DNA of 64,000 nucleotides from Polaromonas sp. SP1 (GTDB lineage Bacteria > Pseudomonadota > Gammaproteobacteria > Burkholderiales > Burkholderiaceae_C). Location of the stretch: contig NZ_CP031013.1 of assembly GCF_003711205.1 (NCBI RefSeq), forward strand, positions 3,390,501 to 3,454,500, in the 5' to 3' direction. Shown piece after piece: positions 32,647 to 41,702 of the stretch (the first letter of the stretch is position 1; each line of letters opens with the position of its first letter). The position numbers and the translations under genes are program-made. The notes under the pieces are model-generated. The model was not told the DNA's origin. It searched no databases and worked only from the letters and a program-made list of their open reading frames with translations.

Positions 32647-34935
32647 ATGAAATTTCGCTTTCCCATTGTCATCATTGACGAAGACTTCCGCTCCGAAAAT
32701 ACCTCCGGGCTGGGTATTCGCGCGCTGGCGCAAGCCATCGAAAGCGAGGGCTTCGAGGTGCTGGGCGTCACCAGCTACGGCGACCTGTCGCAGTTTGCCC
32801 AGCAGCAAAGCCGCGCCAGCGCCTTCATTTTGTCGATCGACGACGAAGAGTTCTCGCCCGGCCCCGACCTCGATCCCGCCGTGCTGAACCTGCGCACCTT
32901 CATCGAGGAGGTGCGCCGCAAGAACCTGGACGTGCCGATCTATGTCTACGGTGAGACCAAGACTTCGCGCCACATCCCCAACGACATCCTGCGCGAGCTG
33001 CACGGCTTCATCCACATGTTTGAGGACACGCCCGAATTTGTGGCGCGCCATATCCTGCGTGAAGCCAAAAGTTATCTGGAGGGCGTGCAGCCGCCATTTT
33101 TCAAGGCGCTGCTCGATTACGCCGAAGACGGCTCCTACTCCTGGCATTGCCCGGGCCACTCCGGCGGCGTGGCTTTTCTCAAAAGCCCTGTGGGGCAGAT
33201 GTATCACCAGTTCTACGGTGAGAACATGCTGCGCGCCGACGTCTGCAATGCGGTGGAAGAGTTGGGCCAGTTGCTTGACCACAATGGCGCGATCGGTGCC
33301 AGCGAGCGCAATGCTGCGCGCATTTTCAATGCCGACCATTGCTTCTTTGTGACCAACGGCACATCGACCAGCAACAAGATGGTTTGGCACCACACGGTGG
33401 CGCCCGGCGACGTGGTGGTGGTCGACCGCAACTGCCACAAGTCCATCCTGCACTCCATCATCATGACGGGGGCGATCCCTGTTTTCCTGAAGCCGACGCG
33501 CAACCATTTCGGCATCATCGGGCCGATTCCCCAGAGCGAATTCGAGCCGGATGCCATCCGCGCCAAGATCGATGCCAACCCGCTGCTCAAGGGCGTGGAC
33601 AGCAGCAAGGTCAAGCCGCGCGTGCTGACGCTGACGCAGTCCACCTACGACGGCGTGCTCTACAACACCGAAACCATCAAGGGCATGCTGGACGGCTTTA
33701 TCGACAACCTGCACTTCGACGAAGCCTGGTTGCCGCACGCAGCTTTCCACCCGTTCTACGGCACCTACCACGCGATGGGCAAGAACCGCATACGGCCGAA
33801 AAACGCCGTCGTCTATGCCACCCAGTCCATCCACAAGCTGCTGGCCGGTATCAGCCAGGCCAGCCACGTGCTGGTGCAGGACTCGCAGGACGTGAAGCTC
33901 GACAGGCACCTCTTTAACGAGGCCTACCTGATGCACACCTCGACTTCGCCGCAGTACAGCATCATCGCCAGCTGCGACGTGGCCGCCGCCATGATGGAGC
34001 CGCCCGGCGGCACCGCGCTGGTGGAAGAAAGCATTGCCGAGTCGCTGGACTTCCGGCGCGCGATGCGCAAGATCGACGAGGAATACGGCGACGACTGGTG
34101 GTTCAAGGTCTGGGGTCCGGACAAGCTGGTCGAAGAAGGCATCGGCGAAGCCCAGGACTGGATCATCAAGGGCGAATCCCGCAGCGCCAAGACGGCCAAA
34201 AACGGCGCCAACAACTGGCACGGCTTCGGCCAGATGGCCACCGGCTTCAACATGCTGGACCCGATCAAGTCCACCATCGTCACGCCCGGCCTCGACCTGA
34301 ACGGCAAGTTCGCCAAGACCGGCATCCCGGCCAGCATCGTGACCAAGTTCCTGGCTGAGCACGGCGTGATCGTCGAAAAAACCGGCCTCTACAGCTTCTT
34401 CATCATGTTCACCATCGGCATCACCAAGGGCCGCTGGAACACGCTGCTGACGGCGCTGCAGCAGTTCAAGGACGACTACGACAAGAACCAGCCGATGTGG
34501 CGCATCCTTCCGGAGTTTTGCCAGAAGTACCCCAAATACGAGCGCATGGGCCTGGCCGATTTGTGCCAGCACATCCATGCCCTGTACGCCAAGTACGACA
34601 TCGCCCGCCTGACCACCGAGGTGTATCTGAGCGACCTGGCCCCGGCCATGAAACCCAGCGACGCCTATGCCCACATCGCGCACCGCACAACAGAGCGGGT
34701 CGAGATTGATCACCTGGAAGGCCGCATCACCGTGGGTCTGGTGACACCTTACCCGCCGGGCATTCCGCTGCTGATTCCGGGCGAGGTGTTCAACAAGCGC
34801 ATCGTGGACTACCTCAAGTTCTCGCGCGAGTTCAATGCGCAATGCCCGGGCTTTGAGACCGATATCCACGGCTTGGTGGAAGAGGTCGATGCCAAGGGCA
34901 AGACCCGCTACTACGCCGACTGCGTGAAGAAATAA
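32647..34935 (+). CDS. Orn/Lys/Arg decarboxylase (fold type I, biodegradative family)
   Basis: A 762-residue PLP enzyme that decarboxylates a basic amino acid to a polyamine and CO2. It has an N-terminal response-regulator-like wing domain (residues 1-130, FPIVIIDEDFRSENTSGLGI). In the core, SYSWHCPGHSGGVAFLKSPV and FDEAWLPHAAFHPFYG are typical, and the Schiff-base Lys is Lys397 (ATQSIHKLLAG). The C-terminal domain is complete. Arginine, lysine or ornithine preference cannot be fixed from sequence. An acid-stress or polyamine role is likely, but no antiporter gene is beside it. A strong terminator follows. Confidence 0.92.
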   Translation: MKFRFPIVIIDEDFRSENTSGLGIRALAQAIESEGFEVLGVTSYGDLSQFAQQQSRASAFILSIDDEEFSPGPDLDPAVLNLRTFIEEVRRKNLDVPIYVYGETKTSRHIPNDILRELHGFIHMFEDTPEFVARHILREAKSYLEGVQPPFFKALLDYAEDGSYSWHCPGHSGGVAFLKSPVGQMYHQFYGENMLRADVCNAVEELGQLLDHNGAIGASERNAARIFNADHCFFVTNGTSTSNKMVWHHTVAPGDVVVVDRNCHKSILHSIIMTGAIPVFLKPTRNHFGIIGPIPQSEFEPDAIRAKIDANPLLKGVDSSKVKPRVLTLTQSTYDGVLYNTETIKGMLDGFIDNLHFDEAWLPHAAFHPFYGTYHAMGKNRIRPKNAVVYATQSIHKLLAGISQASHVLVQDSQDVKLDRHLFNEAYLMHTSTSPQYSIIASCDVAAAMMEPPGGTALVEESIAESLDFRRAMRKIDEEYGDDWWFKVWGPDKLVEEGIGEAQDWIIKGESRSAKTAKNGANNWHGFGQMATGFNMLDPIKSTIVTPGLDLNGKFAKTGIPASIVTKFLAEHGVIVEKTGLYSFFIMFTIGITKGRWNTLLTALQQFKDDYDKNQPMWRILPEFCQKYPKYERMGLADLCQHIHALYAKYDIARLTTEVYLSDLAPAMKPSDAYAHIAHRTTERVEIDHLEGRITVGLVTPYPPGIPLLIPGEVFNKRIVDYLKFSREFNAQCPGFETDIHGLVEEVDAKGKTRYYADCVKK

Positions 34936-34960
34936 GCCCGCGGCGTTCCGTCAGGGCGGC

Positions 34961-34993
34961 AAAAAAAGCCGGTGCATTTGCACCGGCTTTTTT
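34961..34993. terminator. bidirectional terminator between the decarboxylase and ligase genes
   Basis: AGCCGGTGCA (34967-34976) pairs with TGCACCGGCT (34979-34988), with an A-run to the left and T-run to the right. It serves both convergent genes. Confidence 0.93.
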
Positions 34994-35016
34994 GATGGTG
35001 CGCTCACCAATGGGTT

Positions 35017-36012
35017 CTAAAGGGCTGCCTCTTCGCGCGTGCGCATAAAGCTGGCAAAGCGGGGAATGCCGCTGTCGTTCAGGCCCCGAAAGCGGTAGGT
35101 GACGGTGCTGCCCACCGGCGGCGGGTTGCGGCGCTGCTCGTCGCTCAGGCCTGTGCCCAGCTTGAAGCGCCGGGCGGCCTTGCCATCCTGCCCCGGCATT
35201 TCTACCAGCAGGGCGCCCACCACACCGGCATATTTGCCTTTGCCCGGAATGTGCGCGACCACGCGGGCTTCCGTGTCTTCGTGGGTTTTGGCTTTGAGCA
35301 GGTCGTCATTGCGCCCGCTTTTATAGAGCGACGCGCCCCGGTGCAGCATCAGCCCTTCGCCGCCGCTCTTGGCGGTCCTGGCCAGCATTGCCTGCAGGGC
35401 AGGGTGATTTGCCACTTTTGATTGCGCTACGGCCTGCACCCAGGGCTGGTCGATCCGGCTCACCAGCCCGCCCAGGGCGGGAATCCGGTCGCTGAAGCTG
35501 CCGCCGTGCGCGGGCAGGTCGAACACCATGAAGCGCATCGCCCGCCATGCCGCATCGTCCGGGGTTTGCTGGCGCACCGTGGAGACGGCCCGGGCGAACT
35601 GGCCGCGGCCTGCCCATAGCTCCCCGTCCAGGGGCGTCTTGGGCCAGCCCGCGGTAAACCAGGCGGGGGCGGCAATGCGCTCGCCGCCCCGGGTCAGCAA
35701 TTTTTCACCGTCCCAGTAGCCGCGTACCCCGTCGTATTTTTCGCTCACCCAGTGGTCGGACAGGGAAATGCCTGGCTGGTAATTTTTGGCCAGCATGAGT
35801 GGCGGGGCGCCCAGCGTGGAGGAGGTGGAAGAAGTAGAAGAAGTAGCGGAAGGGACAGCGGCAGATGCAGCAGAGACGAAGGGAAAGGCCGGTGTCAGAA
35901 GGCCTGCCGCCACCAGCAGCAGATGCAGTGCAGTCAGGCGAAAACGCGTCACGCGGGGACGGTGAGTGGTGGCTGGAGCGGCTGGAGCGTCAAGCCGGAA
36001 TTCGTTTTTCAT
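35017..36012 (-). CDS. ligE: exported ATP-dependent DNA ligase (LigE type)
   Basis: A 331-residue minimal ATP-dependent ligase. Nucleotidyltransferase motifs are intact: motif I Lys92 in SEKYDGVRGYWDG, LDGELWAG, MVFDLP, GEGLMLHRG and motif V LLKAKTHEDTEARVV. An OB domain follows with VTYRFRGLNDSGIPRF. The N-terminus has a hydrophobic segment (residues about 25-42) and a possible signal cleavage near SAASAA, then a Thr/Ser tripeptide tract (residues about 58-66), so the enzyme is probably periplasmic or membrane-tethered. Similar exported ligases are linked to DNA uptake or extracellular DNA in other proteobacteria. A LexA box sits 17 bp upstream of the start codon. Chromosomal NAD-dependent LigA is not in this window. 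Confidence 0.9.
   Translation of the reverse strand: MKNEFRLDAPAAPATTHRPRVTRFRLTALHLLLVAAGLLTPAFPFVSAASAAVPSATSSTSSTSSTLGAPPLMLAKNYQPGISLSDHWVSEKYDGVRGYWDGEKLLTRGGERIAAPAWFTAGWPKTPLDGELWAGRGQFARAVSTVRQQTPDDAAWRAMRFMVFDLPAHGGSFSDRIPALGGLVSRIDQPWVQAVAQSKVANHPALQAMLARTAKSGGEGLMLHRGASLYKSGRNDDLLKAKTHEDTEARVVAHIPGKGKYAGVVGALLVEMPGQDGKAARRFKLGTGLSDEQRRNPPPVGSTVTYRFRGLNDSGIPRFASFMRTREEAAL
35816..35851. repeat. four 9-bp tandem units inside ligE
   Basis: GTGGAGGAG, GTGGAAGAA, GTAGAAGAA, GTAGCGGAA. On the coding (minus) strand they give Ser/Thr tripeptides between the signal and the catalytic domain, so unit-number change would alter linker length without a frameshift. Confidence 0.8.
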
Positions 36013-36028
36013 GGTTGATTTGACTTTT

Positions 36029-36048
36029 TGCTGTATGAATATACAGTC
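36029..36048 (-). promoter_or_regulatory. LexA (SOS) box upstream of ligE
   Basis: TGCTGTATGAATATACAGTC (plus strand) holds CTGT-N8-ACAG at 36031-36046, with 16 of 20 positions equal to the known TACTGTATATATATACAGTA consensus. It ends 17 bp before the ligE start codon. It could instead act on the divergent gene at 36185, but the distance favours ligE. Confidence 0.85.
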
Positions 36049-36184
36049 TATATTTCACCGTGCCGAGGTGCAAGCGTCTCTGTGCAATCGGTTGGCCATC
36101 TGTAGCCCCTTTCACTGGCCGCTCGTGATCAGCCCCACCATTGACCCACGTTCAGTCTGCAAATGACCAGGAAAGGATTCGGCC

Positions 36185-36535
36185 ATGACGACCCAGCAAG
36201 GAAGCTGCCACTGCGGAAAAATCGCTTTTGAGGTGGAGGGCCAGCCTGAAAGTGTGCTGGCCTGCAATTGCTCCATGTGCCAGCGCAAGGGTTCGCTGCT
36301 CTGGTTTGTGGCCCGCGACAAACTCCGGCTGCTGACGCCGGAAGACAACGCCAGCACCTACCTCTTCAACAAGCACGCCATCCGCCACCGGTTTTGCCCG
36401 ACCTGCGGCATTCACCCTTATGGCGAGGGAACCGACCCAAGCGGCAAGGGCATGGCCGCCATCAATGTGCGCTGCCTGGAAGGCATCGACCTTGCCGCCA
36501 TTCCCGTCCAGCATTTCAACGGGCGCGCTTCCTAG
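36185..36535 (+). CDS. GFA/CENP-V family zinc protein
   Basis: A 116-residue protein of the glutathione-dependent formaldehyde-activating (GFA) family. Zinc-ligand cysteines are present in GSCHCGKIAFEVEGQ, CNCSMCQRKG and HRFCPTCGIHPYG. The fold carries one catalytic-type and one structural zinc in known members. Most paralogues are not proven formaldehyde enzymes, so only the family is claimed. It is divergent from ligE across 172 bp that includes the LexA box. A nested inverted repeat follows at 36569. Confidence 0.9.
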   Translation: MTTQQGSCHCGKIAFEVEGQPESVLACNCSMCQRKGSLLWFVARDKLRLLTPEDNASTYLFNKHAIRHRFCPTCGIHPYGEGTDPSGKGMAAINVRCLEGIDLAAIPVQHFNGRAS

Positions 36536-36568
36536 TCTCGGGGGCGCCTTGGCCCGCTTCGCCGGGTT

Positions 36569-36610
36569 GAGACGCATCTGGCGAGGCGGCCCGCCTCTAT
36601 GTCGCGTCTC
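36569..36610. repeat. nested inverted repeat between the GFA and GNAT genes
   Basis: GAGACGC (36569-36575) pairs with GCGTCTC (36604-36610). Inside, GAGGCGG (36583-36589) pairs with CCGCCTC (36591-36597). There is no T-run. It may be an mRNA 3'-end structure. Confidence 0.55.
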
Positions 36611-36708
36611 TCGGGCGCTCCCCAAGATCCCCGAATGCGCCAATAATCAGCAGGACTGACAACTGACTTCCTGCTGCGCCCGGCGCTGTGGGCTTTCCTC
36701 CAGAGACA

Positions 36709-37455
36709 ATGAATTCGAGCGACATCGACTCCATAGAGCGCGCCACCGTTGCGGCGGTATCCCCCGAAGCCGTTGAAGAATTTGACGGCTGGCTGCTGGC
36801 CTTTGACCACGGAACGGTCAACCGGGCCCACTGCGCTGTCCCGCTGAGACATGCACCCGCCGGGAACACCGTGGTCGGCCAGATTGAGGCACGCTACCGG
36901 GCGCGCGGGCTGCGCACGCTGTTCCGGCTGGCCAATGAGCCCTGTTTCGACAGCTTGCGGCTGGAACTTGAGCGGCGCAATTACCAGCGCGGCCGGCCGG
37001 TGCTGGTCCAGGTGGGCTCCGCGCAGGCCATGCGCGATGGCTGTGCCGCCACCCCTGCCGAAACCGCCGATGTACCGGATGCGCAATGGGCAGCGCTGTT
37101 TCTCGCCGCAGGTTTTGACCCGGTCGATGGCGCGAGCCGGGTCAAGGCCTTGGGCCGCGCCCGCGGCTCTGTGTTTGCCAGCGTCCGTGAAAACGGCAAA
37201 ACCGTGGCGGCGGGCGCCGGCGCGTTCAGCCATGGCTGGTCTAGCGTGCACGGCATGCGTACCGACCAGGCGTGGAGGGGGCGGGGGCTTGCCGGGCGGG
37301 TGCTGGCGGGCATTGCGGACGTGGCGATCCAGCGCGGCATTGAGCGGGTGTTCCTGCAGGTGGAAGATATCAACGCCCCCGCGCTGTCGCTTTACCGCCG
37401 CGCGGGGTTTGAAACGGCCTGGAGTTATGACTACTGGAGCCAGCCCGCAGTGTGA
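36709..37455 (+). CDS. GNAT-family N-acetyltransferase
   Basis: A 248-residue protein. The C-terminal ~110 residues are a standard GNAT domain: HGMRTDQAWRGRGLAGRVLA contains the acetyl-CoA pyrophosphate loop (RxxGxG/A pattern), followed by QVEDINAPALSLYRRAGFET. The N-terminal half (FDGWLLAFDHGTVNRAHCAV, LFRLANEPCFDSLRLELERR) looks like a second, degenerate acetyltransferase repeat. The acceptor substrate is unknown. The ATG at 36709 is preferred to a GTG at 36688, though neither has a clear ribosome-binding site. Downstream are two opposed copies of the dispersed element. Confidence 0.85.
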   Translation: MNSSDIDSIERATVAAVSPEAVEEFDGWLLAFDHGTVNRAHCAVPLRHAPAGNTVVGQIEARYRARGLRTLFRLANEPCFDSLRLELERRNYQRGRPVLVQVGSAQAMRDGCAATPAETADVPDAQWAALFLAAGFDPVDGASRVKALGRARGSVFASVRENGKTVAAGAGAFSHGWSSVHGMRTDQAWRGRGLAGRVLAGIADVAIQRGIERVFLQVEDINAPALSLYRRAGFETAWSYDYWSQPAV

Positions 37456-37480
37456 GTGGACGGCGGGGCGTCTGGCTACC

Positions 37481-37535
37481 GCTCTTCTTTTGATAGCAGC
37501 CAGCCCATGTAATTAAAGGGCTGGAGGCCAAAATG
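37481..37535 (-). repeat. dispersed element copy E (intergenic)
   Basis: Reverse copy: a palindrome half, TTTTGATAGCAG, then CCCATGTAATTAAAGGGCTGGAGGCC. It opposes copy F 72 bp away. Confidence 0.8.
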
Positions 37536-37607
37536 GGCCAAACTGGCATAAAAAAGGACTTCCGCTGCTCGCGCATCGGGCAAGCACCGGAAATCCCTTG
37601 GGTTTCA

Positions 37608-37667
37608 GCATCAAAAAGGCCTGAAGCCCTTTAAAAACCTGGGCTAGCTGCTCCTGAATTGATAGCG
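37608..37667 (+). repeat. dispersed element copy F (intergenic)
   Basis: Forward copy: CATCAAAAAGGCCTGAAGCC at the left and GAATTGATAGCG at the right. It lies 17 bp past the fabI stop codon. Confidence 0.75.
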
Positions 37668-37683
37668 TGAGGCCTCAGCCTGC

Positions 37684-38493
37684 TCAGCCCGCCTCGGCCG
37701 GCTCGGCAATCCCGCCCACCACGTGGCTGAAGCCGCCGTCGACATAAGTGATCTCGGCGCTCACACCGCCGGCCAGGTCGCTCAGCAAAAAGGCCGCGAC
37801 ATTGCCCACATCCTCAATCGTCACGTTGCGGCGGATCGGCGAGGCCTCGGCGACCACGCTCAGGATCTTGCCGAAGCCCTTGATACCGCTGGCGGCCAGG
37901 GTTTTGATCGGGCCGGCGCTGATGCCGTTGACGCGCATGCCTTTGGGGCCCAGCGATTCGGCCAGGTAACGCACCGACGCCTCCAGGCTGGCCTTGGCCA
38001 GGCCCATGGTGTTGTAGTTGGGCACGGTGCGCACGGCGCCCAGGTAGGTCAGCGTGAGCAGCGCCGATTTTTTGTTCAGGTAGGGCAGGGCGGCCTTGGC
38101 CATCGCCGGGAAGCTGTAGGCGCTGATGTCGTGGGCGATCTTGAAGCTCTCGCGCGAGAGGCCGTCCAGGAAGTCGCCGGCAATCGCCTCACGCGGCGCA
38201 AAGCCGATGCTGTGCACAAAGCCGTCAAAGGTCGGCCAGGTTTTGGAGAGATCGGCAAACATTTTTTCGATCTGCGCGTCGTCGCCCACGTCGCAGTCAA
38301 AAATCAGCTTGGAGTCGAAGTCGGCGGCGAACTCGGTGATGCGGTCCTTGAAGCGCTCGCCGACGTAGCCGAAAGCCAGTTCGGCACCCTGTGCATGGCA
38401 GGCCTTGGCGATGCCGTAGGCGATGGAACGGTTGGAGAGGACCCCCGTGATCAACAGTTTTTTGCCAGTGAGGAATCCGGTATGTGTCGCCAT
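37684..38493 (-). CDS. fabI: enoyl-[acyl-carrier-protein] reductase (NADH)
   Basis: A 269-residue SDR-type enoyl-ACP reductase, catalysing the last step of each fatty acid elongation cycle. The nucleotide site [15 protein letters not shown], and the catalytic Tyr150/Tyr160 and Lys167 ([20 protein letters not shown]), match FabI. The start is the ATG at 38493, with GGAG 8 bp before it. The open frame to 38628 overlaps the divergent yejA promoter region and lacks family-like sequence. It is divergent from yejA with 95 bp between. Confidence 0.95.
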   Translation of the reverse strand: MATHTGFLTGKKLLITGVLSNRSIAYGIAKACHAQGAELAFGYVGERFKDRITEFAADFDSKLIFDCDVGDDAQIEKMFADLSKTWPTFDGFVHSIGFAPREAIAGDFLDGLSRESFKIAHDISAYSFPAMAKAALPYLNKKSALLTLTYLGAVRTVPNYNTMGLAKASLEASVRYLAESLGPKGMRVNGISAGPIKTLAASGIKGFGKILSVVAEASPIRRNVTIEDVGNVAAFLLSDLAGGVSAEITYVDGGFSHVVGGIAEPAEAG

Positions 38494-38588
38494 TGAGGTG
38501 CTCCAGTAAATGCGCTTCGGGTATGCCGGCAGCGGCGCGGCGTCTGCGCGCCGGAATTTTGCCGACTCAAGTAGTGCAGAATTGTCGC

Positions 38589-40388
38589 ATGCGAAGTTTG
38601 CTGGTCTGGGCCCTGATGGGAGTTTCATCGCCGTTGTGGGCCGCGCACGGCTACGCGCTCTGGGGCGACCTCAAATACCCCGCGGGCTTTGCCCACTTCG
38701 ACTACGTCAATCCTGCCGCGCCCAAGGGCGGCGACCTGCGCCTGGTCAGCAACCTGCGCTACTCGACCTTCGACAAATACAACCCCTTCACGATCAAAGG
38801 CTCGGCCCCGGCGTACCTCTCGGACTTCATGTTCGACTCGCTGCTGACCGGCGCCATGGACGAGACCGCCTCGGGCTACGGCCTGCTGGCCGAAGACGTC
38901 GAGGTGGCGCCTGACGGGCTGGCGGCCACCTTCCGCCTGCGCAAAGAGGCGCGCTTTCACAACGGCGACCCGGTGCTGGCCGCCGACGTCAAGTACAGCT
39001 TCGACACCCTGATGGGCCCGCATACCTCGCCGAGCTACAAGACCCTGCTCGAGGACGTCGCGGCCTGCGAGGTAACCGGTGAGCGGACCGTGCGCTTTCG
39101 CTTCAAAAAGCCGAACCGCGAACTGCCGCTGACGGTGGGCGGCCTGCCGGTGTTCAGCCGCAAATGGGGTATGGACGGTGCCGGCAAAGCCAAGCCTTTT
39201 AACGAGGTAGTGACCGACATCCCCATCGGAAGCGGTCCCTACCGTATCGGCCCGGTGGTGTTCGGCAAGGACATCACCTACGTGCGCGACAAGGCCTACT
39301 GGGGCGAAAAGCTCAATGTCCGGGTCGGCACGGAAAATTTCGACAACGTGACCGTCAAGATATACAGGGACAACACCGCCAAGTTGGAGGCGCTCAAGGC
39401 CGGCGAGTTCGACATCATGCGGTTCTTCTCGGCCGGCGACTGGGCCCGGCGCCTGAGCGGCAAGCGCTTTGACAGCGGCGAGCTCGTCAAAGGCGAGTTC
39501 AAGCACCGCCTGCCCTCGGGTTTCCAGAGTTACGTGCTCAACACCCGGCGCGAAAAGCTCAAGGACCCGCGCGTGCGCGAGGCCCTGGGCCTGGCGATCG
39601 ACTACGAATGGATGAACCGCCAGCTCTTTTACAACGCCTACCAGCGTGTGACCGGCATTTTCGGCAATACCGATTGCCAGGCCACCGGGACGCCGTCGGC
39701 CGAAGAACTGGCGCTGATGGAACCCTGGCGCAAACAGATTCCGGTGGGCGCCTTCGGCCCCATGTACGTGCCGGCGCGCACCGACGGCGATGCCTCCCTG
39801 CGCGCCAACCTGCGCCGCGCCCAGACGCTGCTCAAGGAGGCCGGCTGGGAAGTAAAGGACGGCAAGCTGCGCAATGCCAAGGGCGAGGCCATGGTGCTGG
39901 AATACCTGGATAGCAACGAAGGCGGCGTGCGTACGATTTCGCCCTGGATGCGCGCCCTCGACAAGCTCGGCATCCAGCTCAACTTCCGCCAGGCGGATTT
40001 CGCGCTGTATCAGCAGCGCCTGCAGAAGTTCGAGTTCGACATCGTCTCCATCGCCTACGGCGGCACCAACAACCCGGGCCAGGAGTTTGCCGACCTCTTC
40101 GGCAGCAAGGCTGCCGGCATCGAGGACTCAGGCAACTTCAGCGGCGCCGCCAATCCCGCGATTGATGCCATGATCGCGAAGATGACCAGCGCCAAGACCA
40201 AGGCCGAACTGCTGCCCGCCTGCCATGCGCTGGAGCGCATCGTGGCGCACAGCCATTACCTGTTGCCGCAGTGGACGGCGGGCACCCACCGCGTGGTGTA
40301 CAACGCACGCCGCCTGGCCATGCCGGGCCAGATGCCGCCTTATGCGCCTGGGGAAACCTGGATCATCAATACCTGGTGGGCTAGATGA
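38589..40388 (+). CDS. yejA: peptide/microcin C-type ABC transporter substrate-binding protein
   Basis: A 599-residue extracellular solute-binding protein family 5 member. The signal peptide is residues 1-18 ([18 protein letters not shown]), followed by [20 protein letters not shown] and [15 protein letters not shown], typical of YejA. The start was moved to 38589; the longer frame to 38484 reads through the fabI leader. YejABEF imports oligopeptides and, in Escherichia coli, microcin C. It is followed by yejB after 137 bp containing a GC-rich repeat, so downstream expression may be modulated. Confidence 0.93.
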   Translation: MRSLLVWALMGVSSPLWAAHGYALWGDLKYPAGFAHFDYVNPAAPKGGDLRLVSNLRYSTFDKYNPFTIKGSAPAYLSDFMFDSLLTGAMDETASGYGLLAEDVEVAPDGLAATFRLRKEARFHNGDPVLAADVKYSFDTLMGPHTSPSYKTLLEDVAACEVTGERTVRFRFKKPNRELPLTVGGLPVFSRKWGMDGAGKAKPFNEVVTDIPIGSGPYRIGPVVFGKDITYVRDKAYWGEKLNVRVGTENFDNVTVKIYRDNTAKLEALKAGEFDIMRFFSAGDWARRLSGKRFDSGELVKGEFKHRLPSGFQSYVLNTRREKLKDPRVREALGLAIDYEWMNRQLFYNAYQRVTGIFGNTDCQATGTPSAEELALMEPWRKQIPVGAFGPMYVPARTDGDASLRANLRRAQTLLKEAGWEVKDGKLRNAKGEAMVLEYLDSNEGGVRTISPWMRALDKLGIQLNFRQADFALYQQRLQKFEFDIVSIAYGGTNNPGQEFADLFGSKAAGIEDSGNFSGAANPAIDAMIAKMTSAKTKAELLPACHALERIVAHSHYLLPQWTAGTHRVVYNARRLAMPGQMPPYAPGETWIINTWWAR

Positions 40389-40506
40389 ACACCCCCGTCG
40401 AAAAGATGTACCCCCCCGTCGGACGTTCGCTTCGCGTAACGCCTTCCCCCCTCCAGGGGGCGGCGCCTGTGGCCTGGCGGAGCCAGCTCCACGGCGCCTG
40501 CTGGGT
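40389..40506. repeat. GC-rich dispersed repeat (family 2), copy 2
   Basis: Contains CCCCCC-TCCA-GGGGG (40446-40460) and the hairpin CTGGC-GGA-GCCAG (40474-40486). It fills the yejA-yejB gap. Confidence 0.75.
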
Positions 40507-40525
40507 TTGAGAGGTCTGGCTATTC

Positions 40526-41554
40526 ATGTTTGCCTACATCCTCAAACGCTGCCTGTTGATGATTCCGACCTTGTTCGGGGTGCTGCTGATCACCTTTGTG
40601 GTGATGCAGTTTGTGCCGGGCGGGCCGGTCGAGCAATATATGGCCGAGGCCAAGGCCGGTGCGGGCCGCGGCACTGAAGGCGGGGGCCTGAGCTACCGGG
40701 GCGGGCAGGGCGTGGACCCGAAGCGGGTCGAGCAGATCAAGGCGCTTTACGGTTTCGACAAACCGGCGCCCGAGCGCTTTTACCTGATGCTCAAGCAGTT
40801 CCTGAGCTTCGACCTGGGCAGGAGCTTCTTCCAGAACAAGGAGGTTTGGCAGCTGATCAAGGAGAAGCTGCCGGTTTCCATCAGCCTGGGCCTGTGGACT
40901 TTCTTCATCAGCTACCTGGTGGCCGTGCCGCTGGGTGTGGCCAAGGCGGTGCGCGCCGGTTCGCGCTTTGATTTCGTCACCACCTTGCTGGTGCTGGCCG
41001 GTTATGCAATACCGGGTTTTGTGCTGGGCGTCGCGCTGCTGGTGATCTTCGGCGGGCAGTTGCAGTGGTTTCCGTTGCGCGGCCTGACCTCGTCCAATTG
41101 GGAAACCCTCAGCTGGGGGGCGCGCATCACCGACTACCTCTGGCACATCACCTTGCCCGTCACGGCCATGGTGCTGGGCAGTTTTGCCGTCACGGCCATG
41201 TTGACCAAAAACGCCTTTCTCGAGGAAATCCGCAAGCAATACGTGCTGACCGCCCGCGCCAAGGGCCTGGGCGAGCGCCAGGTGCTCTGGAAGCATGTGT
41301 TCCGCAATGCGCTGATTCCCATCATCACCGGCTTTCCGGCGGCTTTTATCGGCGCGTTTTTCACCGGCTCGCTGCTGATCGAAACCCTGTTCTCGCTGGA
41401 CGGCATGGGGCTGCTCAGTTACGAAAGCATCATCCGGCGCGACTACCCGGTTGTGCTGGGCACCCTTTACCTGTTTACCTTGATCGGCTTGTTCACCAAG
41501 CTGATTTCCGATTTGTCTTATGTCTGGGTGGATCCGCGTGTCAGATTTGACTAA
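40526..41554 (+). CDS. yejB: peptide ABC transporter permease YejB
   Basis: A 342-residue inner-membrane permease with six predicted helices. The start MFAYILKRCLLMIPTLFGVL, the PGGPVEQ loop and the binding-protein-dependent transport signature TARAKGLGERQVLWKHVFRN (EAA-type loop) are as in YejB. Loop residues 47-56 (GRGTEGGGLS) are Gly-rich. It pairs with YejE to form the membrane channel. It is bracketed by two GC-rich repeat copies. Confidence 0.94.
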   Translation: MFAYILKRCLLMIPTLFGVLLITFVVMQFVPGGPVEQYMAEAKAGAGRGTEGGGLSYRGGQGVDPKRVEQIKALYGFDKPAPERFYLMLKQFLSFDLGRSFFQNKEVWQLIKEKLPVSISLGLWTFFISYLVAVPLGVAKAVRAGSRFDFVTTLLVLAGYAIPGFVLGVALLVIFGGQLQWFPLRGLTSSNWETLSWGARITDYLWHITLPVTAMVLGSFAVTAMLTKNAFLEEIRKQYVLTARAKGLGERQVLWKHVFRNALIPIITGFPAAFIGAFFTGSLLIETLFSLDGMGLLSYESIIRRDYPVVLGTLYLFTLIGLFTKLISDLSYVWVDPRVRFD

Positions 41555-41690
41555 CCCCCCCGAAGCGGCCTCCGGCCGCCTCCCCCCCAGGGGGGCGCCG
41601 TTGGCGGACGGGCGAAGCCCGATCCGCGACGGCACTGGCGAAAACCAGTCCCCCGCTGCCAGCCTTAGCCCGATCCGCGGCGGCGCTGAG
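41555..41690. repeat. GC-rich dispersed repeat (family 2), copy 3
   Basis: CCCCCCC-A-GGGGGG (41582-41595) and the hairpin CGGGC-GAA-GCCCG (41609-41621). It lies between yejB and yejE and makes the yejE frame look falsely open from 41520. Confidence 0.75.
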
Positions 41691-41702
41691 CAGGAAAAAT
41701 AC

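Noticed and set aside
32617-34869. Minus-strand frame opposite the basic amino acid decarboxylase
   Set aside because: Shadow frame. The plus-strand gene has an intact PLP site and family length.
41520-41702. N-terminal extension of yejE
   Set aside because: The 61 extra residues are translated from a GC-rich repeat. The GTG at 41703 gives the E. coli YejE length.
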